Of a stretch of 64,000 nt of DNA, positions 45,781 to 58,438 are shown one piece after another; the stretch's first letter is position 1, and each line of letters starts with the position of its first letter. The notes beneath the pieces are model-generated. The model searched no databases. It was not told the DNA's origin and saw only the letters and a list, made by a program, of their open reading frames with translations. The stretch is from Gonatopus flavifemur (taxonomy: Eukaryota; Arthropoda; Insecta; Hymenoptera; Dryinidae): NCBI GenBank assembly GCA_018340375.1, contig JAFFJZ010000007.1, forward strand, positions 4,402,001 through 4,466,000, written 5' to 3'. A program made the translations under genes and the position numbers.

Positions 45781-46476
45781 TATCTACAATAATTTCAACA
45801 CTAAAAAAATAACTTTGTCATTTCACTCAACTTTTTGTAAACTGCCTTTTTCTTCTTCTTCTACTCCTTCTTCACGAAATTTACGTGAAACGAATTTCAG
45901 TTCAGGACATTTGATAGCGGTGATATTTATATTCTGCTTCTAATAGTCAAAAGAAGTCATATTCGTTTATGAGTTTGTTTGCGGATGGCCATCTAGCGGT
46001 GGGAGGTTGAAGTTTAAATGTGTACATAAACACTACTGTAAGCTTTTACACTAAATGCAATTCACTACTTCACAACGAAGTTATTAGCGCCTCATGATGC
46101 AAATGGTTTCAACTGTGGTTCTGTTTTATGTTCACACATTCAAATTCTCAATATTGTACAGCATCCTCACATGAAAAAATCATTTCATTTTTCCATAAAA
46201 TTGATGCAATTGAAACTTCATATGTTAATATAATTAGTTGATGGATTGTGATTTCTGACACCATAGGAAGCACGTTCAATAAGTATCGAAATTGTATTTC
46301 GAGTACTTCTGATTCCGTACAGTTTTTGTCGAATCATTTTCATGCTTGAAGCATGTATAGGTATTTCATATAGATATGCAATATGCTCAAAAAAACGACG
46401 CCGAAACAACTGAACACATTAGTGAGGAATAATTCAAATATATATTTCTGATAGCGAAAACTGATTTTTGTTCACT
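45781..46476. other. Upstream flank of the hAT gene, no gene seen
   Basis: No motif-bearing frame. The short frames here lack recognisable features. Confidence 0.3.
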
Positions 46477-46489
46477 ATCCCAGATAGCA
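46477..46489. repeat. 13-bp target-site duplication (left) of RTE-like copy C
   Basis: ATCCCAGATAGCA is repeated exactly at 48649-48661. Its last 11 bases are also the terminal repeat of the MITE interrupted by this insertion. Confidence 0.9.
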
Positions 46490-48648
46490 TCATCATCATC
46501 ATCATCATCATCATCATGAAGTAATCAGTCTTATGACTGGTTTGATGAAATCCTCCAACCCTGTCTATTATCCGCTAGCCGCCTAATTTCTGCATATCTA
46601 CGGCAACCCTTATCTTGTATAATTTGCTTCATATAACTCAATCTAGGTCTACCTCTTCGGTTTTTACCATTCATTTTTCCTTCCAATATTGTTTTCAATA
46701 AGCTATCATGCCTCAATGTGTGTCCTATCAGATTACTTTTTCTTTTCACGACCTGTCTCAAGAGACTTCTTTTTTCATTTACCTTCTCGAGTACTTCTTC
46801 ATTTCTTACTTTCTCTATCCACTTTATTCTAAGCATCTTTCTATAACACCACATTTCAAAAGCTCCAAGTCTTCGTTGGTCCGTTTCTCCAATTGTCCAA
46901 GTTTCGCAACCATATAATGCTGTGCTCCAAACGTAACTCTTCAAGAATTTCTTCCTTACTGCTAAGCTAATATTCTTCGAACATAGTAACTGTTTCTTTC
47001 GGTGGAAAGCCTGTTTCCCTTGTGCTATTCTTGCTCTTATATCTCTTTCGCTTTTACCGTTTTCTGTAATTATGCTCCCTAGATATTCAAATTCTTTGAC
47101 TTGCTGAATTGTCTCTGCATCTATTTTGATTTTCGTTCTTCTTGATGTGTTCGCTGTTGTACAAATCATGAATTTTGTTTTGTCCTCATTTATATTCATA
47201 CAATATTTGTCTAGTAATATTTTTTTCATAGTGTTGAGAGTATTTTCTAACTCAGCACCACTCGTAGCTAATATAGCTATGTCATCCGCAAATCTCAACA
47301 TGCTTACATTTTCACCTTGAATCTGTAATTTCAATTGCACTTGTTCCTTCACTTCGTTCATCGCTCCTTCTATATACAAATTGAAAATCAATGGCGATAA
47401 TGAGCATCCTTGTGTCACCCCTCTTCTAATTTGTGCTTCTCTTTTTTGACCCTCTATTTCTATTATTGCAGTTTGATTCTTATATAGTTCATATATCATT
47501 CTCCTATCCCTGAAATTAATTCCTACCTTTTTCAAAATCGTGAACATCCCCTCCCAATCAACATTATCGAATGCTTTTTGTATATCCACAAAACCTATAT
47601 ACACAGACTTTTTTAACTCCAGACTTTTCTCTACTACTGTACTCAGTGCTAATATTGCTTCTCGCGTCCCCCTATTTTTCCTAAAACCGAACTGATCTTC
47701 TGCTAATCTACTCTCTATTTTATTCTCTATTCTCCTGTATATGATTTTTGTCAGTATTTTTGAGGCATGTGGAGTTAAACTAATCGTTTTGTAGTTCTCG
47801 CATTTGTCTGCTCCTTGTTTTTTGGAATGGTGACAATTTTATTCTTCTGGAAATCTTTCGGTACTTCGCCTATTTCGTACATATCTCTGACCAATTCAAA
47901 CAGTGCGTCACGAGTTCCCTGACTGGAGGCTTTGATAAGGTCCGCACTTATGCCATCTGTTCCTGGCGCTTTATTATTCTTCAATTCTTTCAAAGCCCTG
48001 TCGAATTCTGATCTCAAAATTGAATCTCCCAATTCTTCTCCAACGACATCTTCCTCCCTCTCTAAGAATCCCATATCATCGCCTCCTTTATACAGATCTT
48101 CTAAATGATTAATCCATTGTTCTATTCTTTCCTCCGTTCTTATCAATTGTCTTCTTAGAGAATTTTCAATCTTACTGCTTCTAGATTTCATTTGTCCAAA
48201 AAATCTCTTAACAATCCTGTATGCCTCATCCATTTTTCCTAAATGTAATCTCACTTCTATATCTTGACATTTCCCCTCCAACCATTGTTCTTTTGCTTTC
48301 CTTGATTCTCTGATTATTTTATTCCTCAGTGCCTTGTATGTCTGCTGATCTTGTTCACTATTCTTATTCTTATATTTCCTCCTTTCATTAATTAAATCGA
48401 GAATTTCTTCTGTTATCCATGGTTTCTTAGGCTCTATCCCATCGTTCTTCAAAATTTCATCTGCACAGTCCTCTATGTTCCTCTTCATATTTGTCCATCT
48501 ACTCTCTATTTCCAAGTCTTTCTCTTGTCGATCCTCCAATTTTTCGTCCAACATCGCTTTGAATGCGTCCTGTGTTTTTCCTCGTTTGAGATTCTTCAAA
48601 TTCCATCTTCTTTGCATTTTCCTTTCCTTTTTCAGAGATAGCCCAGAG
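46490..48648 (-). mobile_element. RTE-like non-LTR retrotransposon, copy C
   Basis: Minus-strand, 5'-truncated copy bordered by a 13-bp duplication. Its 3' tail, next to the left duplication, is a pure (ATG)n tract of about eight units (46490-46517 on the plus strand). The 5' end falls inside the ORF just after the endonuclease domain, so only the linker, RT and C-terminal parts remain. Confidence 0.9.
46531..48648 (-). pseudogene. RTE-like reverse transcriptase, copy C
   Basis: Two long frames remain. 48662-47775 (true element part from 48648) has RRWNLKNLKRGKTQDAF, GTDGISADLIKASSQ and IVTIPKNKEQ; the family motif IPKKQGAD shows a one-base deletion near 47820 that shifts the frame. 47604-46531 (357 codons) continues with IGFVDIQKAFDNVDW, RRGVTQGCSLSPLIF, RFADDIAILAT (catalytic DD), LYGCETWTIGETDQRR, the LIGHTLRHDSLLKTILEG block and the terminal RISSNQS. 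It is the best-preserved RT and C-terminal region of the four copies. The endonuclease is missing, so it is inactive. Confidence 0.87.
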
Positions 48649-48661
48649 ATCCCAGATAGCA
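48649..48661. repeat. 13-bp target-site duplication (right) of RTE-like copy C
   Basis: Second copy of ATCCCAGATAGCA, at the truncated 5' end of the insertion. Confidence 0.9.
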
Positions 48662-48930
48662 CACGAAGAATTCTTCTTCAAGAACAAGAATATAATTCTT
48701 CAAGAACTCTTTTCGAACTAATGAATTCATGAAGAGCTCTAGAGGAGTTCAATGTTTGAGTCACCAACGAGTTCTTTGAAAGTACTGAAACAATACTTCC
48801 GGTATTCTTGGAGAACTCGTCCCAAACATTGAACTCCTCCAGAGCTCTTTATGAATTCATTAGTTCAAACAGAGTTGTTGAAGAATTATATTCTTGTTCT
48901 TGAAAAAGAATTCTTCGTATGCTATCTGGG
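48651..48930. mobile_element. Long-hairpin MITE with CCCAGATAGCA termini
   Basis: Termini CCCAGATAGCA and TGCTATCTGGG enclose ~280 bases that form one long imperfect palindrome (arms about 120 bases, centre near 48790). The original left end is at 46479, before the RTE-like insertion, so the MITE is split. Outside both ends the sequence reads TAT (46476-46478 and 48931-48933), a likely 3-bp duplication. No coding capacity; superfamily not assigned. Confidence 0.85.
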
Positions 48931-48938
48931 TATGACCA

Positions 48939-51719
48939 TTTCTGTAGTCACCAAAACTATTCCATGTAATAGTAGCAACTACAAAATAGTTCACACCACT
49001 GAAAATTCATGTTTGCAATTTTTTTCAATATACACTGAGAGACAGGTACCTAGCTGCGGCAACTGAAATTTAGTTGTCCCAGCTGAATTTTATTTGGCGT
49101 AAATAAAAGTCTAGTTGTCTGAAATAGGAATAAAACGATTTATTCAAGAAAAATAAAAAATTTAGCTATAACAAATAAAATTTTTTTGGTTTAACTAAAG
49201 TTTTATTGACAGTGTCTAAATTTCCTAGCTGTCTAATATTCAACTAAACCCTTGTTCTTAGTGTACTTTTAGTTGCTAAATGTTGTTTCTCTCAGCAAGG
49301 AAGGAACGGAGAAAATATGAAAAAAACGAAAGTCAGCACTACGTACGGGTCTTCTTCATATTGTATAAAACGGTTACTTTTTTATATCGTACACAAAGGA
49401 GTTACGTGAATGTGACTCAGTGAACATTGTACTCCTAAGAATTATCTTTTAGACAAATCCAAAATGTTTACGCGATACTTTTTAACATCTTTTCGATATC
49501 CAAAATTCGGTTTTCACGTAAAAGTCATTCAGAACTGGTATTTTCACATCTTGGACTTGTATAAAAGATATCTCAAAACATAAAATCTTCAGAGGGGAGT
49601 TCCATTCAATAATCCTATCAGATGGTTCGCGGTGAACTCAGCCATTTATCATTTGTCCCCATAGCACTCTGATCCCGATGTATTAATAAAGAATTCTTTA
49701 TGAATTCATCGTGGGATTCTTTAACAGTCCCCATCATGACAGTTCAGAATGAGTTATTCATGAATCCCTGGTATTCAAGAAGAATTCCTAAAAATTCTCA
49801 AGGATTCTTTATGAATTCTTTCTGAACTGACATAACAAGAGTTAATTTGGAACAAGCTTGTGCTGTGTTGATTGATAAGGCGAAACTAAAGTATATGAAA
49901 TAAACATTATTAAAAAAGGTGTGAATGCTGCCGTTGAGCTGAAATTCTTAAAAGATCAATCATAAGTTGAAATTTGATTTGATCTTCAGAAAGTAAATAC
50001 ACGAATAGATCTAATTATGCTGAAATCCCAGTATATTTTTGGTACATTTCAAGTATGGTATGCAAATAGTAAAAATGTTTTAGCACTCTGATAAAATACC
50101 TTCAAGCTGTTGAATACATAAGCAAATTAAACCATGAGTTTGTCTATATTTCATACCCAAAGTATCCTAGAGTATGAGAGATTTTTATAGTGTTCATTAG
50201 GTATGAGTTCAATATGGAAACCAAATACTGAATTCATACCGAAGATATACTGAAATATGTGATGGAAGCTAATTTAAATCGTTTATTGAAACGAAACAAT
50301 GATTAGAAGTTTATTGGTGTCTACAGAAGAACATGTTTTCACATGTTTCCTGAAAACTTCGTTTCGATAAATAATTCAAACTTCCACGATATTACCGAAA
50401 TTTGGTATGCTTTGAGTATTATTTTGGAAAGAGTATAATCTGAGAATAAATTTAGTATAATGAATCCATAAAGGTAATTTTGATTTCGATTTAATTCAAT
50501 ATGTTAGCGTATTAACATCGTGATGGATACAAAACGATGGAATTCGGAATAGGACTTTTGTATGCAATGACAAGAAACTTTCTTCATATTTGATGAATGT
50601 ATACTTTGAGTAGAGCGGAACTAATATTTGCTTTATATAGTTTCAATTTATTTTTTCCAAAGAGAAGTTATTCACTGTCAAAAAATGTTGTATTAGACGC
50701 TTGAGCACATAGTACTTAATTCATCTCCTCTCAGAAGCATAGATTTTGATTATATGAAATACACAACTATTTCACCATATTTGAATGTACCTACATTCAT
50801 AGAATTCAAATAACTTCAGTTTCTGTGTAGATATGTCATTGATTGGAATATGTTGGACTTCCTGAATATTCCAAGCATTGAGAAAACATAAGAGTGTTTT
50901 TCATGTATCAAATTTATCTTCCATCAACAATTTTAATCCCAATATAAATTGAAATTATATTTTTTTAGTATTCCATAAAATCTAAAATTCAAGTAGCATA
51001 GATTTTATCTCTTTTGATTCATCTTCCTAGAACAACTATGCATGTTAGCAGATGATATTAACGACGCTCCTCTACAAATCTGATGTATAGTACAATTTTA
51101 TTTAGGAAACCAGGCTTCTATATTGCATTACTTGCATGTGTTTGAAAAATTCATTACACCTATCTTTCATTGAGATGTGTATTGGAAATTAAATTTGATA
51201 TATCAAAACCAAAGTGATCAAATCACCTTTCAAAGTAATATGTTGTGGATTATTGATATACAGGTGATTCCAGCTTGTAAGTAAATGAATTAGCGGATCA
51301 GTCAATAGGTAAATGAATGGTTAAATAAATTAATAACTAAAGGATATATGTAATAAACTGATATCAGAAATATCTTGTAAAAACTTCCTGATGAAGTTAT
51401 TGTAGATTGGCAATGTGGATGATACAATCCGTAAAATATATTTTCATTGACAAAGATACAAATATGCTGAACTTTGCACTTATTCATAAAATATACCAAA
51501 ATATGCACGTATCTATAGAATATGCTAAAATACGCACTAAACTATAAAATATGCAAAAATATGCTGTAACAAACGTGGCTTGAACGGTTCATTTCGATGT
51601 GAAACGGATAAATATCAAAGCTATTTGTTCATCAGTTGAATAATAACAAATATGCTCTTGCATGTTTTTGGTTGCCTCAGTGATAAATCATGAATAATTC
51701 AAGCGATTGAATTCAGAAC
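48939..51719. other. Spacer with two weak inverted-repeat elements
   Basis: 49035-49295 is bounded by CTGAGAGACA and TGTTTCTCTCAG and may be a 261-base MITE. Around 49737-49840 the inverted motifs TGACAGTTCAGAAT and TTTCTGAACTGACA suggest another small hairpin. The remainder to 51.7 kb is AT-rich with no motif-bearing frame. Confidence 0.4.
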
Positions 51720-52165
51720 GACACTTATATCGTTGGGAACAACATACTGCGAATGATGGATCTCGATCTGAAGAATATATCTCGATCTGCAGAAAATATC
51801 TGAATTAACATCGAAAAAGTTCCAAGGAGCCGTACAGAAATCAATGACTATCTATGATCTTGACATCCGCAGTTGGGCTATAAAAGCTCGGAATGAAGTT
51901 TCGTTGTCACCGAACTTATTTGAAGCTTCTATGGAATGGGTTGACGAGTTCGAACGAAGACGTAGAATTGTTTCCGTAATAATTAACAAGTTCATGACAC
52001 AAAAGTCAATTATCGATGGACAAAAACTGGAAAGAGATACCAATGGATTTGTACAAAAAAAGTAACATGATATTTCGTTGGTTGGGGAAGAGAATGTTTC
52101 CAACTCTGATCAATCAGGTTTCAATCTTGAAATGGACTTAGGGCGTACTCCGGCATTGAGTGGAT
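51720..52165 (+). pseudogene. Degraded pogo-like transposase fragment
   Basis: The DNA sequence parallels the minus strand of 29410-28980: TTATATCGTTGGGAACAACA, then a frame at 51844-52065 with MTIYDLDIRSWAIKARNEV and SMEWVDEFERRRRIVS, equivalent to the CENP-B-type HTH. After a stop at 52063 it continues to the GRTPALSGYE region. It ends there, and the catalytic part is absent. Multiple stops and shifts. Confidence 0.7.
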
Positions 52166-52461
52166 ACGAGCGCATAGGTGGCGCATAGGTCTGTGCAGAC
52201 CTAGATTATCCTTTGGAGATTCATCCCTGGAAATTTCAGACTTCTTTATGCATTCAGCATCGAGTATTTTTGTCTGAAAAAATGCCACCAGATGGAGCTA
52301 TCTATGCGCTTGTATTCACTTCAAAGGACGAAAAAGAGTTGGCACAGTCAATAAATTCTATGACCCACATTGTTTAAAATTTGGCAGCAAAATTCAATCA
52401 CATTTAATGGAAGCAATTTCCACTCACGTAATTCAAAAATTTCAGTTACAAATGAATGACA

Positions 52462-55400
52462 ATGAGTCAGAATTCCTGAAATCGCACAGCGAAAAATGTT
52501 ATGTTTGTTTTCCTAACGGTTTTCGTATGATTCGATAGTCTTTCGTTGATAGAAACATCCCCTGGAATTATTTTGCAAGAAAACAATTTTTCAACAAGTT
52601 ATCAACAAACAAAATTTTATGCAAAATTGTATTCAAATTCAAATATCTCGAGAACCACTCGACCGATTCCAATTATCTAAACGGCCTTTGCTTCGTTATT
52701 TTACACACTAAAAAAGTGTATCTTCAATTTTTGCACGATGCATAATTTATTGTCTCAAAACATTGATTGCTCAAAAAAAGTTGATAAAAAAATGTGTTCT
52801 CGGTTCCGCAAAATTTTCAAAAAAATCTCATACATAGAGTAAATTATCCCGAATCCGATGCCGTTTGGAAAAATTTGGCAACCCTCGTGCCAAAAAAGTT
52901 ATAGCAAAAATAGTGGCACGATATCGGTATCCGCCTCTAGTTTGCGTTTCAGTTTCTACTATAGTGTTTGCTTAACACATATTTCACAGTTAGCACACTT
53001 CCTATAGGCATATTGAAAATATTTTTCCACTTCAATGAATTTCTTCCAACAGATAATCATGGTTTATCTCATATTTATTTCATTATGTACATTTGATAAA
53101 TAATAACGTTGAAGTTGAAGGAATATATAAATCATAATGGGAGCAAGATTATTTACATAATTTACAATGGGAAAAATCTTCACCAGATGGAACTCCTCTG
53201 CACATCAAATATTGTGAATCTTCCGATACAAAAGAATGTTATTTCCGCGTATTTTTAATTGTGGTTGCTGTTGCAAATCTTTCCCTAAGCCTCTCATTCT
53301 GAGCATAATATTCCGATGGTGTACAATATCAAGAACGAATGTTCTGAAAAAACCCTACAGCCCACTCGTACAGCTCTTTTGCACTTGTGATCTGTGAATC
53401 CACTGTTCTTTGTGAACTCACTCGGGATGCCTGTCTTTTTACGGTTCCTCCTGATCCATCACATGGGCCTTTCCCATGTGATGTAGCAAAAAAATGCCAT
53501 TCCGTATCAATATTGAAATCACTCTTGTAGTTAACAAGATTAACGCAATTTGATTCGTTCTTATATTGAGATGCGGCACCATCGGAATAGTAAAGTAATT
53601 TTTCAACACCGGGATTTTGATGCTTCGATTTTGAATGAGCAATCATTTTCTTGTTGTACAAATGAACAGCAACAGCATCGTGCTTATTACACTCGGAAAT
53701 TATCACAAAGTTTTCATGCTGAATTACATCGTCACCGTCTTCGTAATATATAACATATGAATGCAATGGTGCCTGGTCATTTGTTCAATGGTAAGACTGT
53801 ATCGCGTCTTGAATTTTGAATGTATAATTTTCCGCAAAATCGAGGCTGACGAGAAACGCTCCGTTTTTCAGAGTTCCTTTGGCTTGTGCGTAGAAAGTGG
53901 CTTGACACCTGGTGACGTAACCATGTCTTGAATACAAAGATAACTCTTCAGAAGAATGTTTCAAAAAATCCTCAAAATTTCCTTCTCGCGTGTTTAATTC
54001 ACATCTGAAACAGGCGAAAATCTTACTACCAAACTAGTTATAGCTCGAAGAAAAATATACGGTTAGAATTTGTACCTATCTGTTGTGGACCATTGTTTAT
54101 AAATTATTCTCTCAATTCCATGATCAGTCAATGATTTCAATATATCATTTGAAATTGAGGATGGTCCCGAGCATTCTTCACAGTTCAGCAAGTGACACGG
54201 GGATGTCGGCTCGATGCATACTATCGCATTCAAATGTTTGGCATTGAAAGAATGACGTCATTGACCCTTCGTAAAAGTTGATTGAGACCAATCAATTTGA
54301 AATCCATATTTTTGTGAATTTCACATACACAAACGTTATGAGTTCCACTAGGCCCTACTGGGATACAAAAACGAGGTCGTAGTTTTGTAAATTTTGATAA
54401 GCTCACACTAATTTCTGGATTTTTTGCGAGGAATTGTTGATGTAACTCCTTCAAATCTGCAAGTCATAGTCTTTTTCGTACCGGTTCGCGTTCACCATTG
54501 ACAATTAATGAAACATGATCTTCTTCCCCCGGCATGATACGACTACAATCCTCTGACTGATAAAACTGTTCAATTTTGTCGATGACAGAGCCTGATAAAG
54601 TTTTTCCGTCTTTTTTTCAAGCATGCACCATATCCCGACTTTTCGCGCAACCGTTTAGCAGTACGAGCTGTGTGATACGATACGTTGAAACATTTTTGAA
54701 TTTTGCGTATACTCCAATCAGCTGGTACAGTTGTTAGCAAATGAATTTTTTTTCTGTTTATCACTCTCATTTATACTAGCTGCTTTGATTTCGTTTGCGA
54801 CAACAGCATCTACCGACACACGTGATTTGTTCTGACTCGTGACAAGTGTTTTGCTTGATACATTTCCTGTTCGGAATTACATTTCTTACATTATTATATT
54901 GACCACATCCAAATTTTTTTCGGAAAAAATTTCTGTTCTAACATTAGGATATTTGCGTAGACTTTGCAATGGGAAAAGCACACAGTTACACTACTATTTT
55001 TACCTCCAAATGATGGATCCAGTGATAAGTCATCATTATCCTCATCACTTGACAACGAATGTTTCTCTTGCGACTGACATGATAATAACGCGGATTGATT
55101 TGATGATAAGCTGACACCATCACTTCTATTGATGCCATTTCTTCCACTTATCAGTCACTTTTCTCATAATTTTATGAACACAAGAGTGAGATTTTTCCTT
55201 CAAAGGATTACAACAACGATGTAGATGAGACATTTTGATGAATATAACGTCGAGAGTACACTCCACTCATAAACTCAATGAAAGCGAGAATGGTATCGAA
55301 ATCTTTCCAATGTGAATACGAAACAATAATATACAGCATTGTTTACATCCTCAGGCGCTGACGCACTCGAAGTACAAGCGAATACCGATATCGTGCCACT

Positions 55401-55851
55401 ATTTTTGCTATAACTTTTTTGGCACGAGGGTTGCCAAATTTTTCCAAACGGTATCGGATTCGGGATAATCTACTCTATGTATGAGATTTTTTTGGAAATT
55501 TTGCGGAACCGAGGACACATTTTTTCATCAACTTTTTTTGAGCAATCAATGTTTTGAGACAATAAATTATGCATTGTGCAGAAATTGAAGATACACTTTT
55601 TTAGTGTGTAAAATAACGAAGCAAAGGCCGTTTGGATAATCGGAATCGGTCGAGTGGTTCTCGAGATATTTGAATTTGAATACAATTTTGCATAAAATTT
55701 TGTTTGTTGATAACTTGTTGAAAAATTGTTTTTTTTGCAAAATAATTCCAGGGGATGTTTCTATCAACGAAAGACTATTGAATCATACGAAAATCGTTAG
55801 GAAAACAAACATAACATTTTTCGCTGTGCGATTTGGGAGATTCTGACTCAT
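52462..55851 (-). mobile_element. Long-TIR DNA transposon encoding a CCNPF-type transposase
   Basis: Terminal inverted repeats of about 475 bases: left 52462 to ~52937, right ~55378 to 55851, starting ATGAGTCAGAAT and soon reading AAATCGCACAGCGAAAAATG. The arms match closely over most of their length, and the 3.39-kb interior carries a broken transposase on the minus strand. I could not identify a target-site duplication. The superfamily is uncertain; Sola-type elements are one possibility because of the long TIRs and the SDGAASQYKN-style motif, but I cannot verify this. Confidence 0.75.
53300..55232 (-). pseudogene. CCNPF-type transposase (disrupted)
   Basis: Read on the minus strand from the ATG at 55232: MSHLHRCCNPLKEKSHS; an HTH-like stretch in 54770-54570 (ADWSIRKIQKCFNVSYHTARTAKRL); a linker with RIMPGEEDHVSL (~54530); 54454-54230 with SKFTKLRPRFCIP and GTHNVCVCEIHKN; a Cys-rich block PCHLLNCEECSGPS (~54200-54160) ending WSTTDR; FAENYTF (~53830); and 53766-53329 with LYYSDGAASQYKNES and WHFFATSHGKGPCDGSGGTVKR. 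These last motifs recur in many uncharacterised animal proteins and have the look of a DDE core. At least four stops or shifts (near 55140, 54570, 54460 and 53785) make it inactive. A second, N-terminal-only copy is at 23079-23960. Confidence 0.7.
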
Positions 55852-55857
55852 ATGCTC

Positions 55858-57060
55858 CATAATTCGCTCACGATTCTGGTGAGGAAATAGTATACACTAG
55901 CATCTGACTACTGACTGTCCATCAGGGTTTATAGTATATCCACTATAATTTCACCTGTGGAGGAGTAGCAAATAAACTTGAATAATTCTCCAGCAAGCTC
56001 GGTATAATCTTGTCCATCCATTGCCTACGATCCTCATTGGGGGTATCCACAGTAGCGGGCTGTTTGTCAGGAGTTATGATATTTCCATTATGTTTTGGCC
56101 TACAGAAAGATTGTGAATCAATTCGAATTACTCCCTTTGAGCATACTCCGTATGATCCATTTGATCATCTGCCAACGACTCTAGTAGGAGGATAAGACAG
56201 TAGCAGACTGTCCATGAAGGGGTTATGATATATCCGATATGCTTCCACTTCAGGAGTAATCTATGGATTTCAATTGTTTGCCTTGACTAAACCTTGTATG
56301 ATTTTCTATTATCGGTCTCTGGGTTTGGTTGGAGAAACCAACAGTAGCGAACTGTCCGTCAGGGATTATGATATATCTGCTATGCTCTTACCTGTGAAAG
56401 AATCATGTATTTCAAAAATAATCCATCATACAGAGCTTACCTTTGTATATCTTACAATCTTCTGAATGTAGCAAAGGATTTATACTTTTCTCAAACTTTT
56501 TCTGTTTTTTTCACAAACAACCTCTCCATCATTCATTCGTGACTTTTCCTATGTAATATATGAGAATATATACGTTTTCAAGTTATTCGTGTTTGACTGT
56601 TGTTCCGAATTACATAATATCTTAGCAACCTGTAAACCATTCATTTTTCAATTATCCTCCCATTCTTATTATAATAACCGGTCAACATATCGCCTCATTG
56701 ACCGATCATTTGTTTGCATCTTTTTACAATGTATATATTCTATATATTATACTGAAATGAACGCTATTGGACGTTGGTGAAAAGAACGAGGCAGAATACA
56801 TCTATAATCTTTACCATTGGATGAAACTCATTTATTTAGAGAATACCGAATATTGAAACGTATCCTACGATAGCGAAAATCTATCTTGATAAGAATAAGC
56901 TGATGATCATGAAAAATCGTAATCGTGATATTTTGGTCGCATGAAAATTTGGAACGTCCCAATTCCGAAATCACATAAACTGATCAAGTTCGTAGTGTGC
57001 TTAATCTGAAGTGTATAGTCAAATTATATACTAAGAGTATAGTTATTTTTTCGTGACATA
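55858..57060. repeat. Large dispersed repeat, copy 1, with four internal ~145-base units
   Basis: Collinear with 61911-63060 throughout. The first half holds four degenerate tandem units marked by (A/G)CTGT and TTATGATATAT motifs, with anchors at 55914, 56059, 56208 and 56351 (spacings 145, 149, 143). The second half is a conserved non-repetitive tail with CGCATGAAA and GATCAAGTTCGTAGTGTGCT near 56940-57005. The copy is interrupted by a mariner at 57061-58405 and resumes at 58406. No open frame spans it. Confidence 0.75.
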
Positions 57061-58405
57061 CCAGGTGTGTAAGTATGGAACCGGAATTTGCCCATAGGTG
57101 ACGCTAGATGTCGATGCAGTTACCGACACATCACGTCAGCGGTGTCTTGTTATTGCATTGATATCCGACAAAGATTTCCAACTCACAATAACACGAGTTT
57201 CATTCAGTAGCATGAGTTTATTAAAGATAAACATGTCGAGTGTTTTGCCAACAAATTACGATTTGCGGACAGCACTACTTTTTCTGTTTCCATCTGAAGA
57301 CAACCGCAGCCGAATCGCATCGAATGCTTGTGGAGGCGTTTGGTGAGCATGCTCTCGGTAAAACACAGTGTTTCGAGTGCTTCAAACGGTTCAAAAGTGG
57401 CGATTTTGACGTCAGGAACGAAGAACGTGGAAGACCACCAAAAGAGTTTGAAGACGCTGACCTGCAAGCCTTATTGGACGAAGACGACGCTCAAACACAA
57501 CAACGACTGACGGATCAGTCAAAGGTGACCCGAGAAGCCATCTCCCTCCCGTTGAAAGCCTTGGGAAAGATACAAAAGGTGGGGAAATCGGTTCCACATT
57601 AACTTAACGGAAGACAGCAGGAAAAACGCAAAACATCATGCGAAATGCTGCTCGTCAGGTTCCAAAAAAAATCATTTCTCCATTGAATCGTGACTGGCGA
57701 TGAAAAGTGGATATATTTCGAGAATCCTAAAGGCAAAAAGTCATGGGTTACTCCGGGTGAACCATCAACATCGACGGCAAGACCAAACCGCTACGGACGA
57801 AAGACAATGCTGTGTGTTTGGTGGGATCAGAAGGGCGTAATCTACTACGAGCTGCTGAAACCTGGGGAAACTGTCAATACTCAACGCTACCGACAACGAA
57901 TGATCGATTTGGATCGAGTTTTGCGTGAAAAACGGCAAGAATACCAACAAAGACAACACAAGGTGATTTTGCTGCATGACAATGCACCAGCACACAAAGC
58001 AAAACAGGTCCAGGAAACGATAGAGTCGTTCCCTTGGGAGATTCTTCAGCACGCGCCTTACTCACCGGACCTTGCCCCATCCGATTACTACTTGTTTGCA
58101 TCGATGGGACACGCACTTGCTGAGCAGCGCTTTACTTCTTACGAAGATGTACGGAAATGGCTCGATGACTGGTTTGCCTCAAAAGAGCAACAGTTCTTCC
58201 GGCGCGGAATCCACAAATTGCCAGAAAGATGGAAAAAATGTATAGATAACGACGGACAATACTTTGAGGAGCCTTTCGAAGTAGCTGATCGGATCATCTG
58301 GTCAACTATTTCGGAAGGCTCCTGAATAAGTTACTTTGTATCATATTAATACAATAAACGTGTTTTTTCTGTACAATAATTCTGGTTTCATACTTACACA
58401 CCTGG
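57061..58405 (+). mobile_element. DD34D mariner transposon
   Basis: TIRs CCAGGTGTGTAAGTATG at 57061 and the reverse complement CATACTTACACACCTGG ending at 58405, flanked by TA (57059-57060 and 58406-58407). At 1345 bases it is near the usual ~1.3 kb for mariners. It sits inside a dispersed repeat whose paralogue at 59543-59550 (CACATACAAT) shows the unoccupied target with a single TA. Confidence 0.92.
57233..58325 (+). pseudogene. Mariner transposase (DD34D), disrupted
   Basis: The frame starts MSSVLPTNYDLRTALLF at 57233. A frameshift near 57290 moves the HTH region into the frame of 57240-57602 (AAESHRMLVEAFGEHALG, CFKRFKSGDFDVRNEERGR, EDADLQALLDED). Two in-frame stops follow, TAA at 57600-57602 and TGA at 57684-57686. 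The catalytic domain is then intact: VTGDEKWIYFE (first Asp), LLHDNAPAHKAK (second) and YSPDLAPSDYYLF (third), with 34 residues between the last two. WVTPGEPSTSTARPNRYGRK and the C-terminal DNDGQYFEE are also present. With three lesions the protein cannot be made. The catalytic core looks little degraded. Confidence 0.9.
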
Positions 58406-58438
58406 TACAATATTCATTGAGTTATTGTGCATTGAACA

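Noticed and set aside
57765..58116. Minus-strand frames opposite the mariner catalytic domain
   Set aside because: Shadows of the conserved DD34D coding region.
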